33,941 bases of DNA from Oscillospiraceae bacterium (GCA_028694405.1 JAQUTM010000003.1:1-33941), one strand, 5' to 3'. Positions 16,862 through 25,569 are shown, numbered from the stretch's first letter. The notes: generated by a model from the sequence alone, not told the origin. Numbers and translations are program-made.

Positions 16862-18400
16862 ATGGATGACAATATCCTGTTGAAAATTGAGGGTGTCGTA
16901 AAAACCTATCCGGGTGTTCAAGCGCTCAAGGGCATTACGACAACAATTAAGCAGGGCGAAGTGCGTGCCCTGGTTGGAGAAAACGGTGCAGGTAAATCAA
17001 CCCTTATTAAATGTATTATGGGCGTAGAAACACCTACCGAAGGAAAGGTTGAAATAAACTGTGACGGCGTGTGGAAAAGTGTCAAAAATGCGGTAGAGGC
17101 AAAGGCATTGGGAATGCACGCAAACTATCAAAATGTAAACATAGCAAAAAATTTAAGCATAGCCGAAAACTATTATCTGGGCCGCCTGCCAAAAACAAAG
17201 CTGGGCACGGTGGACTGGACCACAATGTACGAAGACAGTCAGAAGGTTATCGACAAGTTTCAGCTAGGGGTAAACCCTACCGCCACCATTGCCTCCCTGC
17301 CTGTGGCATTGCAGGCTATGGTAACCATCAGTAAAATATCGGTAAACGAAAATATTCGTCTGGTTATTTTTGATGAGCCAACGGCTTTGCTGGAAAATGA
17401 TAAGGTCGAAACTCTGTTTCACTATATTAAAGAACTAAAACAAGCGGGCGTAAGCATTATTTACATTTCTCATCGTCTGGAAGAGATTATGGAAATATGC
17501 GATACTGTTACCATTATGAAAGACGGCACATACGTGGAGACAAAAGATGTTGCCGAGGTTGATAAGGATTATCTTATTTCCAAAATGGTTGGGCGTGATA
17601 TGGCGGATATTTATAATATACAACGCCAAAACCCGGGACAGGAATTGCTGCGTGTAGAAAACTTGAGTAACTCTAATTTTACAGATGTAAATTTTTCTTT
17701 ACACAAGGGCGAAATTTTAAGCTTTTTTGGATTAGTTGGCGCAGGGCGCAGCGAGGTGATGCGGGCAATATTCGGTGTAGACAAAATTACCGCAGGCAAA
17801 GTGTATGTAAAGGGTAAAGAGGTACACTACAAATCACCTAAAGAAGCCATGATAGATGGCATTGGCTTTTTAACCGAGGACCGTCGAACCGACGGTTTGG
17901 CTTTACCGCAAAGCGTAGAACTTAACACCAATATGTACTCTTACGACATGATTAGCAAGCTGGGTGTTATTGATTTAAAAAAAGAAAAGCAGCGAGCTGA
18001 AGAGTATCGTACAAAAATAGCAGTAAAAACGCCAAGCGTAAAGCAGTGTGTAAATAACCTATCGGGCGGCAACCAGCAAAAAGTTGTAATTGCAAAGCTG
18101 CTGTGTCGTAATCCGGATATTTTAATTTTTGACGAGCCAACAGTTGGTGTAGACGTTGGTGCAAAAGACGAAATTTTTAAAATTATCGAAACACTTACAA
18201 AACAGGGCAAGGGTGTTATTATTGTTTCTTCCTATTTGCCGGAGGCAATGGGTCTTGCTGACCGCATGATTGTTATGGCGGAGGGACATATAGCAGGTAC
18301 TTTTGACAATGAGCAGATGAAGCAGGTAGAGGAAGAAGACGTATTGCGCATTGCCTCTACTATATACGACAGCGAAAACGTTTCGGCGGAGGTAAAGTAA
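16862..18400 (+). CDS. Sugar ABC transporter double ATP-binding protein (RbsA/MglA-like)
   Basis: A 512-aa protein with two fused ABC domains, as in ribose/galactose importers. Domain 1 has an intact Walker A (GENGAGKST) and Walker B (LVIFDEPTALL), but its signature reads LPVALQAM where LSVGQQ-like is usual. Domain 2 has the family-typical degenerate Walker A (GLVGAGRSE), an intact signature (LSGGNQQ) and Walker B (ILIFDEPTVGVD). Thus one composite ATP site looks complete and the other doubly degraded. I start at 16862 (MDDNILLKIEGVVKTYPG), with AAAGGAAAGAG just upstream; the tracked extension to 16787 is unlikely. It lies after the post-binding-protein hairpin and 3 bp before the permease gene. 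Confidence 0.93.
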   Translation: MDDNILLKIEGVVKTYPGVQALKGITTTIKQGEVRALVGENGAGKSTLIKCIMGVETPTEGKVEINCDGVWKSVKNAVEAKALGMHANYQNVNIAKNLSIAENYYLGRLPKTKLGTVDWTTMYEDSQKVIDKFQLGVNPTATIASLPVALQAMVTISKISVNENIRLVIFDEPTALLENDKVETLFHYIKELKQAGVSIIYISHRLEEIMEICDTVTIMKDGTYVETKDVAEVDKDYLISKMVGRDMADIYNIQRQNPGQELLRVENLSNSNFTDVNFSLHKGEILSFFGLVGAGRSEVMRAIFGVDKITAGKVYVKGKEVHYKSPKEAMIDGIGFLTEDRRTDGLALPQSVELNTNMYSYDMISKLGVIDLKKEKQRAEEYRTKIAVKTPSVKQCVNNLSGGNQQKVVIAKLLCRNPDILIFDEPTVGVDVGAKDEIFKIIETLTKQGKGVIIVSSYLPEAMGLADRMIVMAEGHIAGTFDNEQMKQVEEEDVLRIASTIYDSENVSAEVK

Positions 18401-18403
18401 GTT

Positions 18404-19390
18404 ATGAGTCAGTCTACAAAAAATTTGGCGGAACGCAAAAGGTCTGCCGAGCTGAAAAAATTATTGATGCGCACCGAAATTTCAATGGTACTTATTATTG
18501 TATTGTTGTTTTTGGCCGCTACCTTTGGTACAGAAAACTTTTTAAGTGCATATAATCTTACTAACATTTTAAAACAGTGCGCGATTATCGGTGTTATCTC
18601 TGTTGCACAAACCTACATTATCATCACCGGCGGCATAGATATTAGCTGTGGTGCTATAGTGGGTATGTCTACCTTAATGGTGGCAATGGGTCAGGCACGC
18701 TGGGGTATGGGCGTTTTAGGCTCTATGGTTGTAGCGCTTGTTGTAGCCATTGTATGCGGCCTGTTTAATGCAGTGTTAATTCACGAATTTAACGTTCCCG
18801 CATTTGTTGCAACTTTGGGCACTCAAACCATTTTGCGCGGCCTAATCAAGGTTATTTCTAATGGCGGTACCGTTTCGGGGCTAAGTGCCAAGTTTTCCGC
18901 ATTTGCCAGCGGTAGCACCTTTATGATTCCCAATCTTGCTCTTATATGGTTTTTAATTGCCATTGTCGGATTTTTAATTTTGAAATATACAGTGTTTGGA
19001 CGCAATTTGTTTGTTTTGGGCAGCGGCTCCGAGGTTGCTAAACTAAATGGTATATCTATTCGCAAAACTACCTATGCAGCATATGCATTTGCCGGCCTTA
19101 TGTATGGCGTTGCAGGCATTATGCTTGCCGCACGCATTAACTCGGCCATTCCTACAGCAGGTGAGGGATACGAGACAAACGCCATTGCCGCAAGCGTATT
19201 GGGTGGTGCTTCCTTAGCCGGCGGTCAGGGCTCTATTGCAGGCACATTGCTGGGTACTATGCTTATTATTTTAATTGATAACGTTGGTACACAGTTTGGT
19301 ATTCACTCCTTTGTTATGCAGGTTATCACCGGCTGCGTAATTGTAATTGCTATTGTAGTAGACCAAGTTAAAAAACGCAAAAACCGCTAA
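18404..19390 (+). CDS. Sugar ABC transporter permease (RbsC-like)
   Basis: A 328-aa membrane protein of the ribose/xylose/galactose permease family (BPD_transp_2), with about eight to ten hydrophobic segments. Typical stretches are VAQTYIIITGGIDISCGAIVGM, FVATLGTQTILRGL, VFGRNLFVLGSGSEVAKLNGI and IAASVLGGASLAGGQGSIAGTLLG. It forms the channel of the importer with the double ATPase directly upstream. It is the last gene of the LacI-controlled operon, ending before the hairpin at 19424-19463. Confidence 0.93.
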   Translation: MSQSTKNLAERKRSAELKKLLMRTEISMVLIIVLLFLAATFGTENFLSAYNLTNILKQCAIIGVISVAQTYIIITGGIDISCGAIVGMSTLMVAMGQARWGMGVLGSMVVALVVAIVCGLFNAVLIHEFNVPAFVATLGTQTILRGLIKVISNGGTVSGLSAKFSAFASGSTFMIPNLALIWFLIAIVGFLILKYTVFGRNLFVLGSGSEVAKLNGISIRKTTYAAYAFAGLMYGVAGIMLAARINSAIPTAGEGYETNAIAASVLGGASLAGGQGSIAGTLLGTMLIILIDNVGTQFGIHSFVMQVITGCVIVIAIVVDQVKKRKNR

Positions 19391-19423
19391 ACACAATAAA
19401 ATACTTTTTTGTAAAAACAGTTT

Positions 19424-19463
19424 AAATACGGCAGCCGTGATACATTTCGCGGCTGCCGTATTT
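19424..19463 (+). terminator. Terminator of the sugar operon
   Basis: A perfect 14-bp GC-rich stem (AAATACGGCAGCCG with CGGCTGCCGTATTT), with possible further pairing in the loop, followed by TGGGTTT. It lies 34 bp after the permease stop. Confidence 0.85.
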
Positions 19464-20016
19464 TGGGTTTAAACAACTATTTGATTTTGTTGCGGTTATA
19501 AATAAAATTTTGTGCTTAATTTCTGTACAAAAGTCTCTCGGCACTTTTTTAGTTTTTTCTGTAGCGGTTAATATTTGTACGTTACTCTATTTTAAACATT
19601 TTATTTGTCGGTGTGGTTTTTGGGGGCTATGCAAACATAAAAACGGCTACCTCTAGGGAGTGCTTTTGCACCTTTGAGATATATTTTATTTTAGCGGGTA
19701 TCGCGGCATGGCTGAAGAAACCTCCATAATGTTAACTATGACTTTGCCTGTTAATTTTCATTTTTGCTATAAGGCAAACTCCGTTGGTGATTTTTAAAAA
19801 AGATGACATATTTTTTAGGAGAAAGGCGAAAGGCAAAGTGCCTACCTGTATAAATAGAAAGATTTCCTTTTTAATAAGCGACGTTTGGCATGGAGCAAAC
19901 TTTATTTTATGGGGGCAATTTATAGGTTTTCATCAAAAAGGTGTTTTGTACTTTATGCAAAGTAATAAATTAAAAATATAAAAATTTAAAATAGAAAACA
20001 ATTTATGATAAAAATA
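19464..20016. other. Intergenic region without recognised gene
   Basis: About 550 bp of A/T-rich DNA between the sugar-operon terminator and the esterase-operon terminator. The small ORFs at 19784-19981 and 20005-20229 look spurious: the second runs across a terminator stem and into the esterase gene. A 7-bp inverted repeat (TTTGCCT at 19743, AGGCAAA at 19772) is the only structure I noticed. The slightly GC-richer stretch at about 19640-19735 may be a decayed remnant, but I cannot identify it. Confidence 0.4.
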
Positions 20017-20052
20017 AAAAATGTCATCGGTATTTTTACCGATGACATTTTT
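20017..20052 (-). terminator. Terminator of the esterase/dehydrogenase operon
   Basis: A perfect 16-bp stem (AAAAATGTCATCGGTA with TACCGATGACATTTTT) with a 4-nt loop. On the minus strand the stem ends in T residues and continues TATTTTAT, so it best serves the esterase gene ending at 20153. A second small hairpin (AAACCAAG/CTTGGTTT, 20072-20092) lies between. Confidence 0.8.
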
Positions 20053-20152
20053 AGCAAAGAAAAAGAGATTCAAACCAAGTTTTTCTTGGTTTTAGAAAAA
20101 TATTTCAAGTCAACAAATTTTTTTATCGCCTTGGTGTATTTGCTTTTGGTGT

Positions 20153-21706
20153 TTATTTATATAAAAGCTGCTGAAAGTAGGATATTTTTTCTTCATCTTT
20201 CAGTGGTGCGGATTCCATTTTCTGATTGAAATAGTACATCATTTTGCGGTCGGCTTCAAATTTATCCCACGGTGTGCTGTCCGGCAGAGAAAACCCTTTA
20301 TTTGGGTTGCCGTTTGCAATAAAGTTACACCACATGGTGTGCATTTGCTCGGCAACAAATCCGTCATATTCACCTTCCGTTAAGCCGGAAGCGGGAATGG
20401 TGTCAAAGGTGTAAAGAATATCTACGGCATGATGCGCGCCCAATTCTTTCATAGGATAGTTTCCGTCAGGCATAAAGTCAAACTGATAGCCGTATACGGT
20501 GTTTCCTTGGTTTGCAAGCTCTTGCATCATTTTAATAGTGCCTGCTTTAAAATAGGAGTAGGTTACAAGGTCGGGGATAAGCGCAAGACCCTCAAGACCT
20601 TGATTTTTATAGTAATCTTTAACTTCTTGTGCTTTTTCTTTAAACACTTGGTCAATAAACCACTCGGCACCTTCTGGGGTAGAGGTCTCTGAAAGGAAAA
20701 CCATGCCTTCGTTTTGATTAAAGCCCATGAGATATTCTGCTTTATTATACTCTCCTTGCTTTAGCGCTTCTTCCGGGTTTTTGGGAAGCACCGCTCCATC
20801 TAGGGTTGGCCAAAAAGCGAGAGGCGCCGATACCGTTACATCAGATGAGAAAAAGCCTGTTTCCCATAGCTGATAGGCATCACACTGACGCAATTTTTCC
20901 AAGCCCTCAGGAGAATCATCAGCTCCAAATTTTTCGGCAAATTTTCTAGAGGCTTCAATCGATGCTTCAAGGTTTGCTTGTGTATATGGCATAGACACTT
21001 TGTTGGAAAGTAAGTTTCCGCTTTGCATAACGGCTCTTTTAAAAAGCCCTTTTGCTTTGGGGGACATAACCAAATTGGTTACAGAGAACGAGCCGGCAGA
21101 TTCACCGCCAATAGTAATTTGCTCGGGGTCACCGCCAAATGCAGCAATATTTTCTTTTACCCATGTCAGTGCCGCAATTTGGTCCAGCGTACCCCAGTTA
21201 CCTGTGGTACCATATTGTTTCATCAGGGTTTCCAAGGCCAAAAAGCCCATTGCGCCCAGACGATAGTTTATTGTAACTAAAATAACATCTTTATTTACAA
21301 ATTCTGTACCATCGTAATAATTCATGGTGCCACAGCCATTAAAATAACCACCGCCATGAATCCAGAAAAATACAGGATATTTTTTGCCTTCGGATTTTTC
21401 GGGTGCCCATATATTAAGATACAGGCAATCCTCGCTGGGTTTGGTATTGACGAGAATTGTTTCCATTTGTGTTGCACTGGAACCAAATTCTAAACAGTCT
21501 TTTACATCGTCCCAAGGCTCCATCTTTTGTGGTGGTGTAAATCTTAAATTGCCAATGGGCGGTTTGGCGTAGGGTACGCCTTTAAATACAGCAACACCGG
21601 ACGCAACGGTGCCTCTTATCTTTCCCTGTTTTGTATCTACAATCATTGTCTGATTTGTTTTTTTGTTATCCATATACTTTGTGCTTTCCTTTTCTTTAAC
21701 TGACAT
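20153..21706 (-). CDS. Type-B carboxylesterase / para-nitrobenzyl esterase family
   Basis: A 517-aa alpha/beta-hydrolase of the carboxylesterase-cholinesterase family. The oxyanion loop is WIHGGGYFNG, the nucleophile is Ser203 in GGESAGS, the catalytic acid is likely Glu in GFNQNEGMVF, and the histidine is in GAHHAVDILYTF. There is no signal peptide, so it acts in the cytoplasm on small esters. The start is uncertain: the tracked ATG at 21706 has no clear ribosome binding site, while the ATG at 21673 (MDNKKTNQT) has AAGGA upstream at slightly long spacing. It lies about 25 bp downstream of the dehydrogenase gene on the same strand, so the two are probably co-transcribed. The substrate is unknown; removal of acyl groups from imported glycans or plant compounds is possible. 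Confidence 0.92.
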   Translation of the reverse strand: MSVKEKESTKYMDNKKTNQTMIVDTKQGKIRGTVASGVAVFKGVPYAKPPIGNLRFTPPQKMEPWDDVKDCLEFGSSATQMETILVNTKPSEDCLYLNIWAPEKSEGKKYPVFFWIHGGGYFNGCGTMNYYDGTEFVNKDVILVTINYRLGAMGFLALETLMKQYGTTGNWGTLDQIAALTWVKENIAAFGGDPEQITIGGESAGSFSVTNLVMSPKAKGLFKRAVMQSGNLLSNKVSMPYTQANLEASIEASRKFAEKFGADDSPEGLEKLRQCDAYQLWETGFFSSDVTVSAPLAFWPTLDGAVLPKNPEEALKQGEYNKAEYLMGFNQNEGMVFLSETSTPEGAEWFIDQVFKEKAQEVKDYYKNQGLEGLALIPDLVTYSYFKAGTIKMMQELANQGNTVYGYQFDFMPDGNYPMKELGAHHAVDILYTFDTIPASGLTEGEYDGFVAEQMHTMWCNFIANGNPNKGFSLPDSTPWDKFEADRKMMYYFNQKMESAPLKDEEKISYFQQLLYK

Positions 21707-21731
21707 ATTTTAATGTATGGCTTGTATGTTA

Positions 21732-22514
21732 TTAAAAACACACAAAGCCACCGTCTACGGGAACTGTGGTTCCGGTCATATTACTGGCCTCATCACTTGC
21801 AAGAAACAAAATGACATCTGATACTTCTGTCGCGGCTGCCACTCGTGCCTGTGCCGATACAATTTTTGGCGGACATATCGGTTTATCGGACGGAGTAGTT
21901 TCTTTTGCTTGGGCAGCTTTTTTGGTTGAAAGAAATGCAAGTGCTTCTTGATACATTGGAGTGTCGGTTGTTCCCGGATTAACGGCGTTAACCCGAATAC
22001 CGTATTTGGCATAGTCCATAGCCATATTTTTCGTAAGTCCACTTAACGCATGCTTGGAAGTTACATAGGCAGAGTGACCGGGAAATCCCGTTAATCCTGC
22101 AACTGAGGATACATTGACAACGCAAGAGGCTCCGCCTTGTTCAATCATATGAGCTAATGCGTAATGAGAGCAAAAAAATGCGCTATAAACATTACAGGCC
22201 ATAACTTCCATAAACATCTGTGTACCCATTGTGTGTACCGGTGCAGGAATTCCTGTAATGCCGGCATTGTTGATGAGAACATCAATTCGCCCGTACTTAT
22301 TCCAAGCAGTATCAATTAACTCCTTGCAATTTTCCTCGGCTGAGAGATCTAAAATTAAAAAAGTCACATCACTTGTGATTTTCATTAGCTTCTCAAGGGC
22401 TGTTTTACTCATTTCTTCCTTACGGTCAGCCAAAACCAGCTTTGCCCCTTCTTCAGCGGCTCTGTGCGCCGTAGCAAATCCAATGCCACCGGCGGCTCCG
22501 GTTATGACAAACAC
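21732..22514 (-). CDS. Short-chain dehydrogenase/reductase (classical SDR), start codon unclear
   Basis: An NAD(P)-dependent oxidoreductase of at least 260 aa. It shows the cofactor motif TGAAGGIG, the NNAG motif (LINNAGITG), the catalytic Ser in VSSVAG, YVTSK for the Tyr/Lys pair, and the C-terminal TGTTVPVDGG common in SDRs. The listed start (22514) is a GTG directly at the first beta-strand with no ribosome binding site. In frame upstream the sequence reads I-I-K-N-R-F-K-D-K-V, and a perfect GGGAGG lies 7 bases before an ATA at 22541-22539 and 10 before an ATT at 22538-22536. So translation probably begins at one of these codons, giving 268-269 aa. It is first of two genes with the esterase downstream. 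It does not carry features I would link to KduD specifically. Confidence 0.9.
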   Translation of the reverse strand: MFVITGAAGGIGFATAHRAAEEGAKLVLADRKEEMSKTALEKLMKITSDVTFLILDLSAEENCKELIDTAWNKYGRIDVLINNAGITGIPAPVHTMGTQMFMEVMACNVYSAFFCSHYALAHMIEQGGASCVVNVSSVAGLTGFPGHSAYVTSKHALSGLTKNMAMDYAKYGIRVNAVNPGTTDTPMYQEALAFLSTKKAAQAKETTPSDKPICPPKIVSAQARVAAATEVSDVILFLASDEASNMTGTTVPVDGGFVCF

Positions 22515-22554
22515 TTTGTCTTTAAATCGATTTTTAATTATATTAAAACCTCCC

Positions 22555-23036
22555 TTTAGTTAGTATTTCACAATATACACCTATTTATTTTGTCAGTTGT
22601 TATTAAAATGTAAATATAATAATATTAAATTATTAATTTGTGTGCTGATAGTTTTATGCAAACCAGAACGCTAAATCTTGCGGTATGCTTTTAAAAAGAG
22701 ATAAACAGTCTTATTATCGCTGCTATTTAGTAAATAAAGTAATTACTTTAAAAGAGGTGTCCAAAAGTCTGAAAATTATGCGGTTTTAATTTTAGAATTT
22801 ACAAACTTTCGTTTATTTGAAGGAAGAGAGCGCTTAAAATAAAAACAGCAACAGTGCAGTTTAAAGCAGTTGAATGCCATAAAAATTTTAAATTGCTGTT
22901 AAAATTACCGTAAATAATACTCTTTTATAAGCTGTGTCTTGGATTTAAGGGGAATAACTTACTGTGACTTTTTATTTCATAAGATAACCCCACTTTTTCA
23001 AATAAAATAACCCACTTAAGAAAGAAATCTGTCTAA
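22555..23036. other. Intergenic region between divergent operons
   Basis: About 480 bp, A/T-rich, upstream of both the minus-strand dehydrogenase and the plus-strand glycan locus. I see no gene. A GAGGTGTCCAAAAGTC stretch near 22755 resembles the ends of some insertion sequences but has no partner copy or transposase in the window. I could not pick a convincing promoter for the dehydrogenase. Confidence 0.4.
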
Positions 23037-23065
23037 TTGTTATAAAAAAAGGATATTGCTATAAT
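23037..23065 (+). promoter_or_regulatory. Sigma-A promoter of the glycan-utilisation locus
   Basis: TTGTTA and a perfect TATAAT are 17 bp apart, about 70 bp before the binding-protein start codon. The -35 is weak (four of six), as expected for a promoter that needs an activator such as the AraC-type response regulator encoded downstream. Confidence 0.65.
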
Positions 23066-23137
23066 AAAATCACAAAAGCAACAGGGATTATATAAAAAGT
23101 TAGCCTAAAGGTTGCGTAAAATGATAGGAGGATACTT

Positions 23138-24493
23138 ATGAAAAAAACAGCAATGCGATTTTTGAGTTTAGCACTTTTGGCGGCAATCTGCTTAACCGGA
23201 TGCGGTAAAACAGCCAGTTCCGTTTCTCAACAAGCAACTTCTCAGCCAACTACAGCAACAGAAAAAACAAAAATTGTTTTTTGGACAAATCAACGCCATG
23301 ATATGGAATATCTAGAGGCAAAAATTAAAGAATTTAATGACACCAACGACAAAAACATCGAAGTTACCTGTGAGATTATGACTGATAACTACGATAACAA
23401 TCTGGAGCTTTCTTATCAAAGTAACCAAGCACCGGACGTATTTCGTGCCAAAAGCGAAATTGTGCCTTACATCAAAAAAGATATGATTATTCCCATTGAT
23501 GAATTTTTGACCGAAGAAGATAAAGCTCGCTTTGGCGATACTTTGGGCATACAAAATATCAATATGTATGAAGATAAGTTGTATAGTTTGCCTGCATTTG
23601 GTAATAACTTCCGCCTGATTTATAACAAAGATGTATTTGCAGCTGCCGGGTTAGACCCTGAAGCTCCTCCCACTACAATGGAAGAGGTGCGCGAATATGC
23701 TAAAATCATTACAGAAAAACTGAGTAATCAAGGCGTATATGGCTTTGCCATGAACTTAAAGGGCGCATATAGCTCTATGTACCGCTCTGTAGACGAAGTT
23801 GCCCGTCTTTCCGACATGTTCTATTATGATTACAAAGAGGGTAAATACAATTTTAATGAATATGCAAAAGTGGTACAAAATTTTGCTGACATTTATGCAG
23901 ACGGCTCCTTCTTCCCCGGCGCAGAAAGCTTAGATATTGACCCCTTGCGCACACAATTTGCGCTTGGCAAAATAGGTATGTATATGTCCGGCTACTGGGA
24001 GGTTGCAGTATACAACAGCCAATTCCCAACCGAACAAGAGTGGGCAGCATGCCAATTACCTACTTATGACGGCGTAGTAGACGGCGTAAACACTATGAAC
24101 TCAGCTGGCCGCAGCTATGTAATTTCTAACCAGTGCAAAAACCCAGAAGCTGCATGGGAGCTAATAAAATTCCTTACCAGCGATGATTACATGGTTGGGT
24201 ACCAAGCCGGAGGCTATGGCAATATTGTTGTGCCTAGCGTTGCTAAAATAGCAAAACCAAGCGAAATCTACGGTTCTAGTTTCTTTACACTTTCTGACAC
24301 AGATTCTATCGAGCCTCTTGCACCAGAGATGGCAGGTTTGACCATTGAGGGGAAAACTTTCTATGAAGAATATGCAGCAGTTATTTTTGGAGAGGCTGAT
24401 TTAAACGATGTAACAGAGCGGGTTACCAAAACCTATAATGACGCATTGGAAGCAGCAATTTCCTCCGGAAGTATGCAGCCCATTTTGAAATAG
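23138..24493 (+). CDS. Oligosaccharide-binding lipoprotein, CUT1-type ABC importer
   Basis: A 451-aa family 1 solute-binding protein. The signal peptide has lipobox LTGC with Cys22. The mature part shows FWTNQRHDMEYLEAKIKEFN, APDVFRAKSEIVPYIKKDMI, YSLPAFGNNFRLIYNKDVF and the C-terminal NPEAAWELIKFLTSDD, all typical of MalE/MsmE-like receptors. AGGAGG lies 6 bases before the ATG, giving strong expression. It is the first gene of the locus and should bind an oligosaccharide outside the cell. The downstream GH3, 565-aa and GH88 genes suggest a uronic-acid- and hexosamine-containing ligand. A terminator-like hairpin separates it from the permeases. Confidence 0.93.
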   Translation: MKKTAMRFLSLALLAAICLTGCGKTASSVSQQATSQPTTATEKTKIVFWTNQRHDMEYLEAKIKEFNDTNDKNIEVTCEIMTDNYDNNLELSYQSNQAPDVFRAKSEIVPYIKKDMIIPIDEFLTEEDKARFGDTLGIQNINMYEDKLYSLPAFGNNFRLIYNKDVFAAAGLDPEAPPTTMEEVREYAKIITEKLSNQGVYGFAMNLKGAYSSMYRSVDEVARLSDMFYYDYKEGKYNFNEYAKVVQNFADIYADGSFFPGAESLDIDPLRTQFALGKIGMYMSGYWEVAVYNSQFPTEQEWAACQLPTYDGVVDGVNTMNSAGRSYVISNQCKNPEAAWELIKFLTSDDYMVGYQAGGYGNIVVPSVAKIAKPSEIYGSSFFTLSDTDSIEPLAPEMAGLTIEGKTFYEEYAAVIFGEADLNDVTERVTKTYNDALEAAISSGSMQPILK

Positions 24494-24500
24494 TACGACA

Positions 24501-24539
24501 GGTTCCTTGATGGTAAATTTCATCAAGGAACCTTTTTTT
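24501..24539 (+). terminator. Intrinsic terminator between binding-protein and permease genes
   Basis: A perfect 12-bp stem (GGTTCCTTGATG with CATCAAGGAACC) with an 8-nt loop and a run of seven T residues, 7 bp after the binding-protein stop. It is a textbook intrinsic terminator, yet the next gene of the same transporter follows about 107 bp later with no obvious new promoter, so partial read-through is likely. Confidence 0.9.
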
Positions 24540-24645
24540 ATACAGCATTTATCATTGAGATAAAATCAGTAGGTTTTGTAACATGAAAAACCAATGTGAA
24601 AAAGGTTTGATATCTTACAAATGGAGGAAAGGAACTCTTATTATC

Positions 24646-25569
24646 ATGAAACAAAAATGTGCCAAATTAGGTAGGCAAATCAGTCAAAATAAAACCGTTT
24701 ATTTTATGCTGTTGCCCGGTTTGTTTTTTTTGACTATATTTGCAGTGTATCCCATTACATGGATACTTAAAAATATGTTTTACCAGTTTACATCTTACGG
24801 AGATTATAATTTTATAGGCTTGGAAAACTTTGCAAGGCTTGTTACAGACCCTCAGTTTTTTAATGCGCTTAAAAACACGATTGTATACGCGTTTTTTAAA
24901 TTGCTTATAACCATTCCCCTCGCGTTTTTGCTCGCCTATTTTTTAAACCTGAAACTGCGAGGAAGAATGATTTACCGCACTGTTTTTTTTATGCCTACCA
25001 TAATTAGTGTTTCGGTTATGAGCATGGTGTTTTACTTAATTTTTAACCCCTATAACGGTTCTGTAAACGGTATGTTACAGGCTTTGGGTATTATCAAGCA
25101 ACCCATTAACTGGTTTAACAGTAAAAATGCAATGATTACAGTTTTAATTGTAGCTATTTGGGGTGCTATTGGTAATTACATGATTTATTTTTTATCCGGC
25201 TTACAAACCATTCCGCAAGAAGTATATGAAAGCGCAGAAATTGACGGTGCTACGGGTTGGAAAAAACTGCGTTACGTTACAATCCCAATGATGGCTCCCA
25301 TTACGCAAATGGTTATTATGCTTGCGTTAATACAAGCTTTTAAAGATTATGAAAATATTTTGGTACTTACTGCGGGTGGACCAAACAATAAAACAGAAGT
25401 GCTTTATTTATACATTTATCGATTGATGTTCCCCATGGGAGATTCTATGGGAAATGTAGTTTTACAATACGGTTACGGTGCAACGGTTGCTTTTGCAACA
25501 GCTGTTTTGGTAGGCGTAATTACAATGCTGTATTTGCGTTGGACTCGTAAAACAGATGACACATTTTAG
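24646..25569 (+). CDS. Sugar ABC transporter permease, MalF/UgpA type
   Basis: A 307-aa membrane protein with about six membrane segments and a BPD_transp_1 domain. The EAA loop is VYESAEIDGATGWKKLRYVT. The N-terminal YFMLLPGLFFLTIFAVYPI is typical of the first segment in this family. I prefer the ATG at 24646, with GGAGGAAAGGA upstream, to the tracked 24583, which would add a polar extension. It pairs with the permease that starts 11 bp after its stop to form the CUT1 channel. No cognate ATPase gene is present in the window. Confidence 0.92.
   Translation: MKQKCAKLGRQISQNKTVYFMLLPGLFFLTIFAVYPITWILKNMFYQFTSYGDYNFIGLENFARLVTDPQFFNALKNTIVYAFFKLLITIPLAFLLAYFLNLKLRGRMIYRTVFFMPTIISVSVMSMVFYLIFNPYNGSVNGMLQALGIIKQPINWFNSKNAMITVLIVAIWGAIGNYMIYFLSGLQTIPQEVYESAEIDGATGWKKLRYVTIPMMAPITQMVIMLALIQAFKDYENILVLTAGGPNNKTEVLYLYIYRLMFPMGDSMGNVVLQYGYGATVAFATAVLVGVITMLYLRWTRKTDDTF

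Noticed and set aside
19640-19740. Slightly GC-richer stretch that could be an RNA gene or riboswitch
   Set aside because: I could not fold it into a tRNA cloverleaf or match a known riboswitch core, and no gene follows on the same strand that would use it.
19784-20229. Two small plus-strand ORFs (65 and 74 aa)
   Set aside because: The second spans a perfect terminator stem and enters the esterase gene. Neither has family resemblance or a context suggesting translation.
21732-22541. Dehydrogenase as KduD, linking to the GH88 uronate pathway
   Set aside because: The motifs are general SDR ones and the region after NNAG does not look like KduD by eye. It is also divergently transcribed from the glycan locus.
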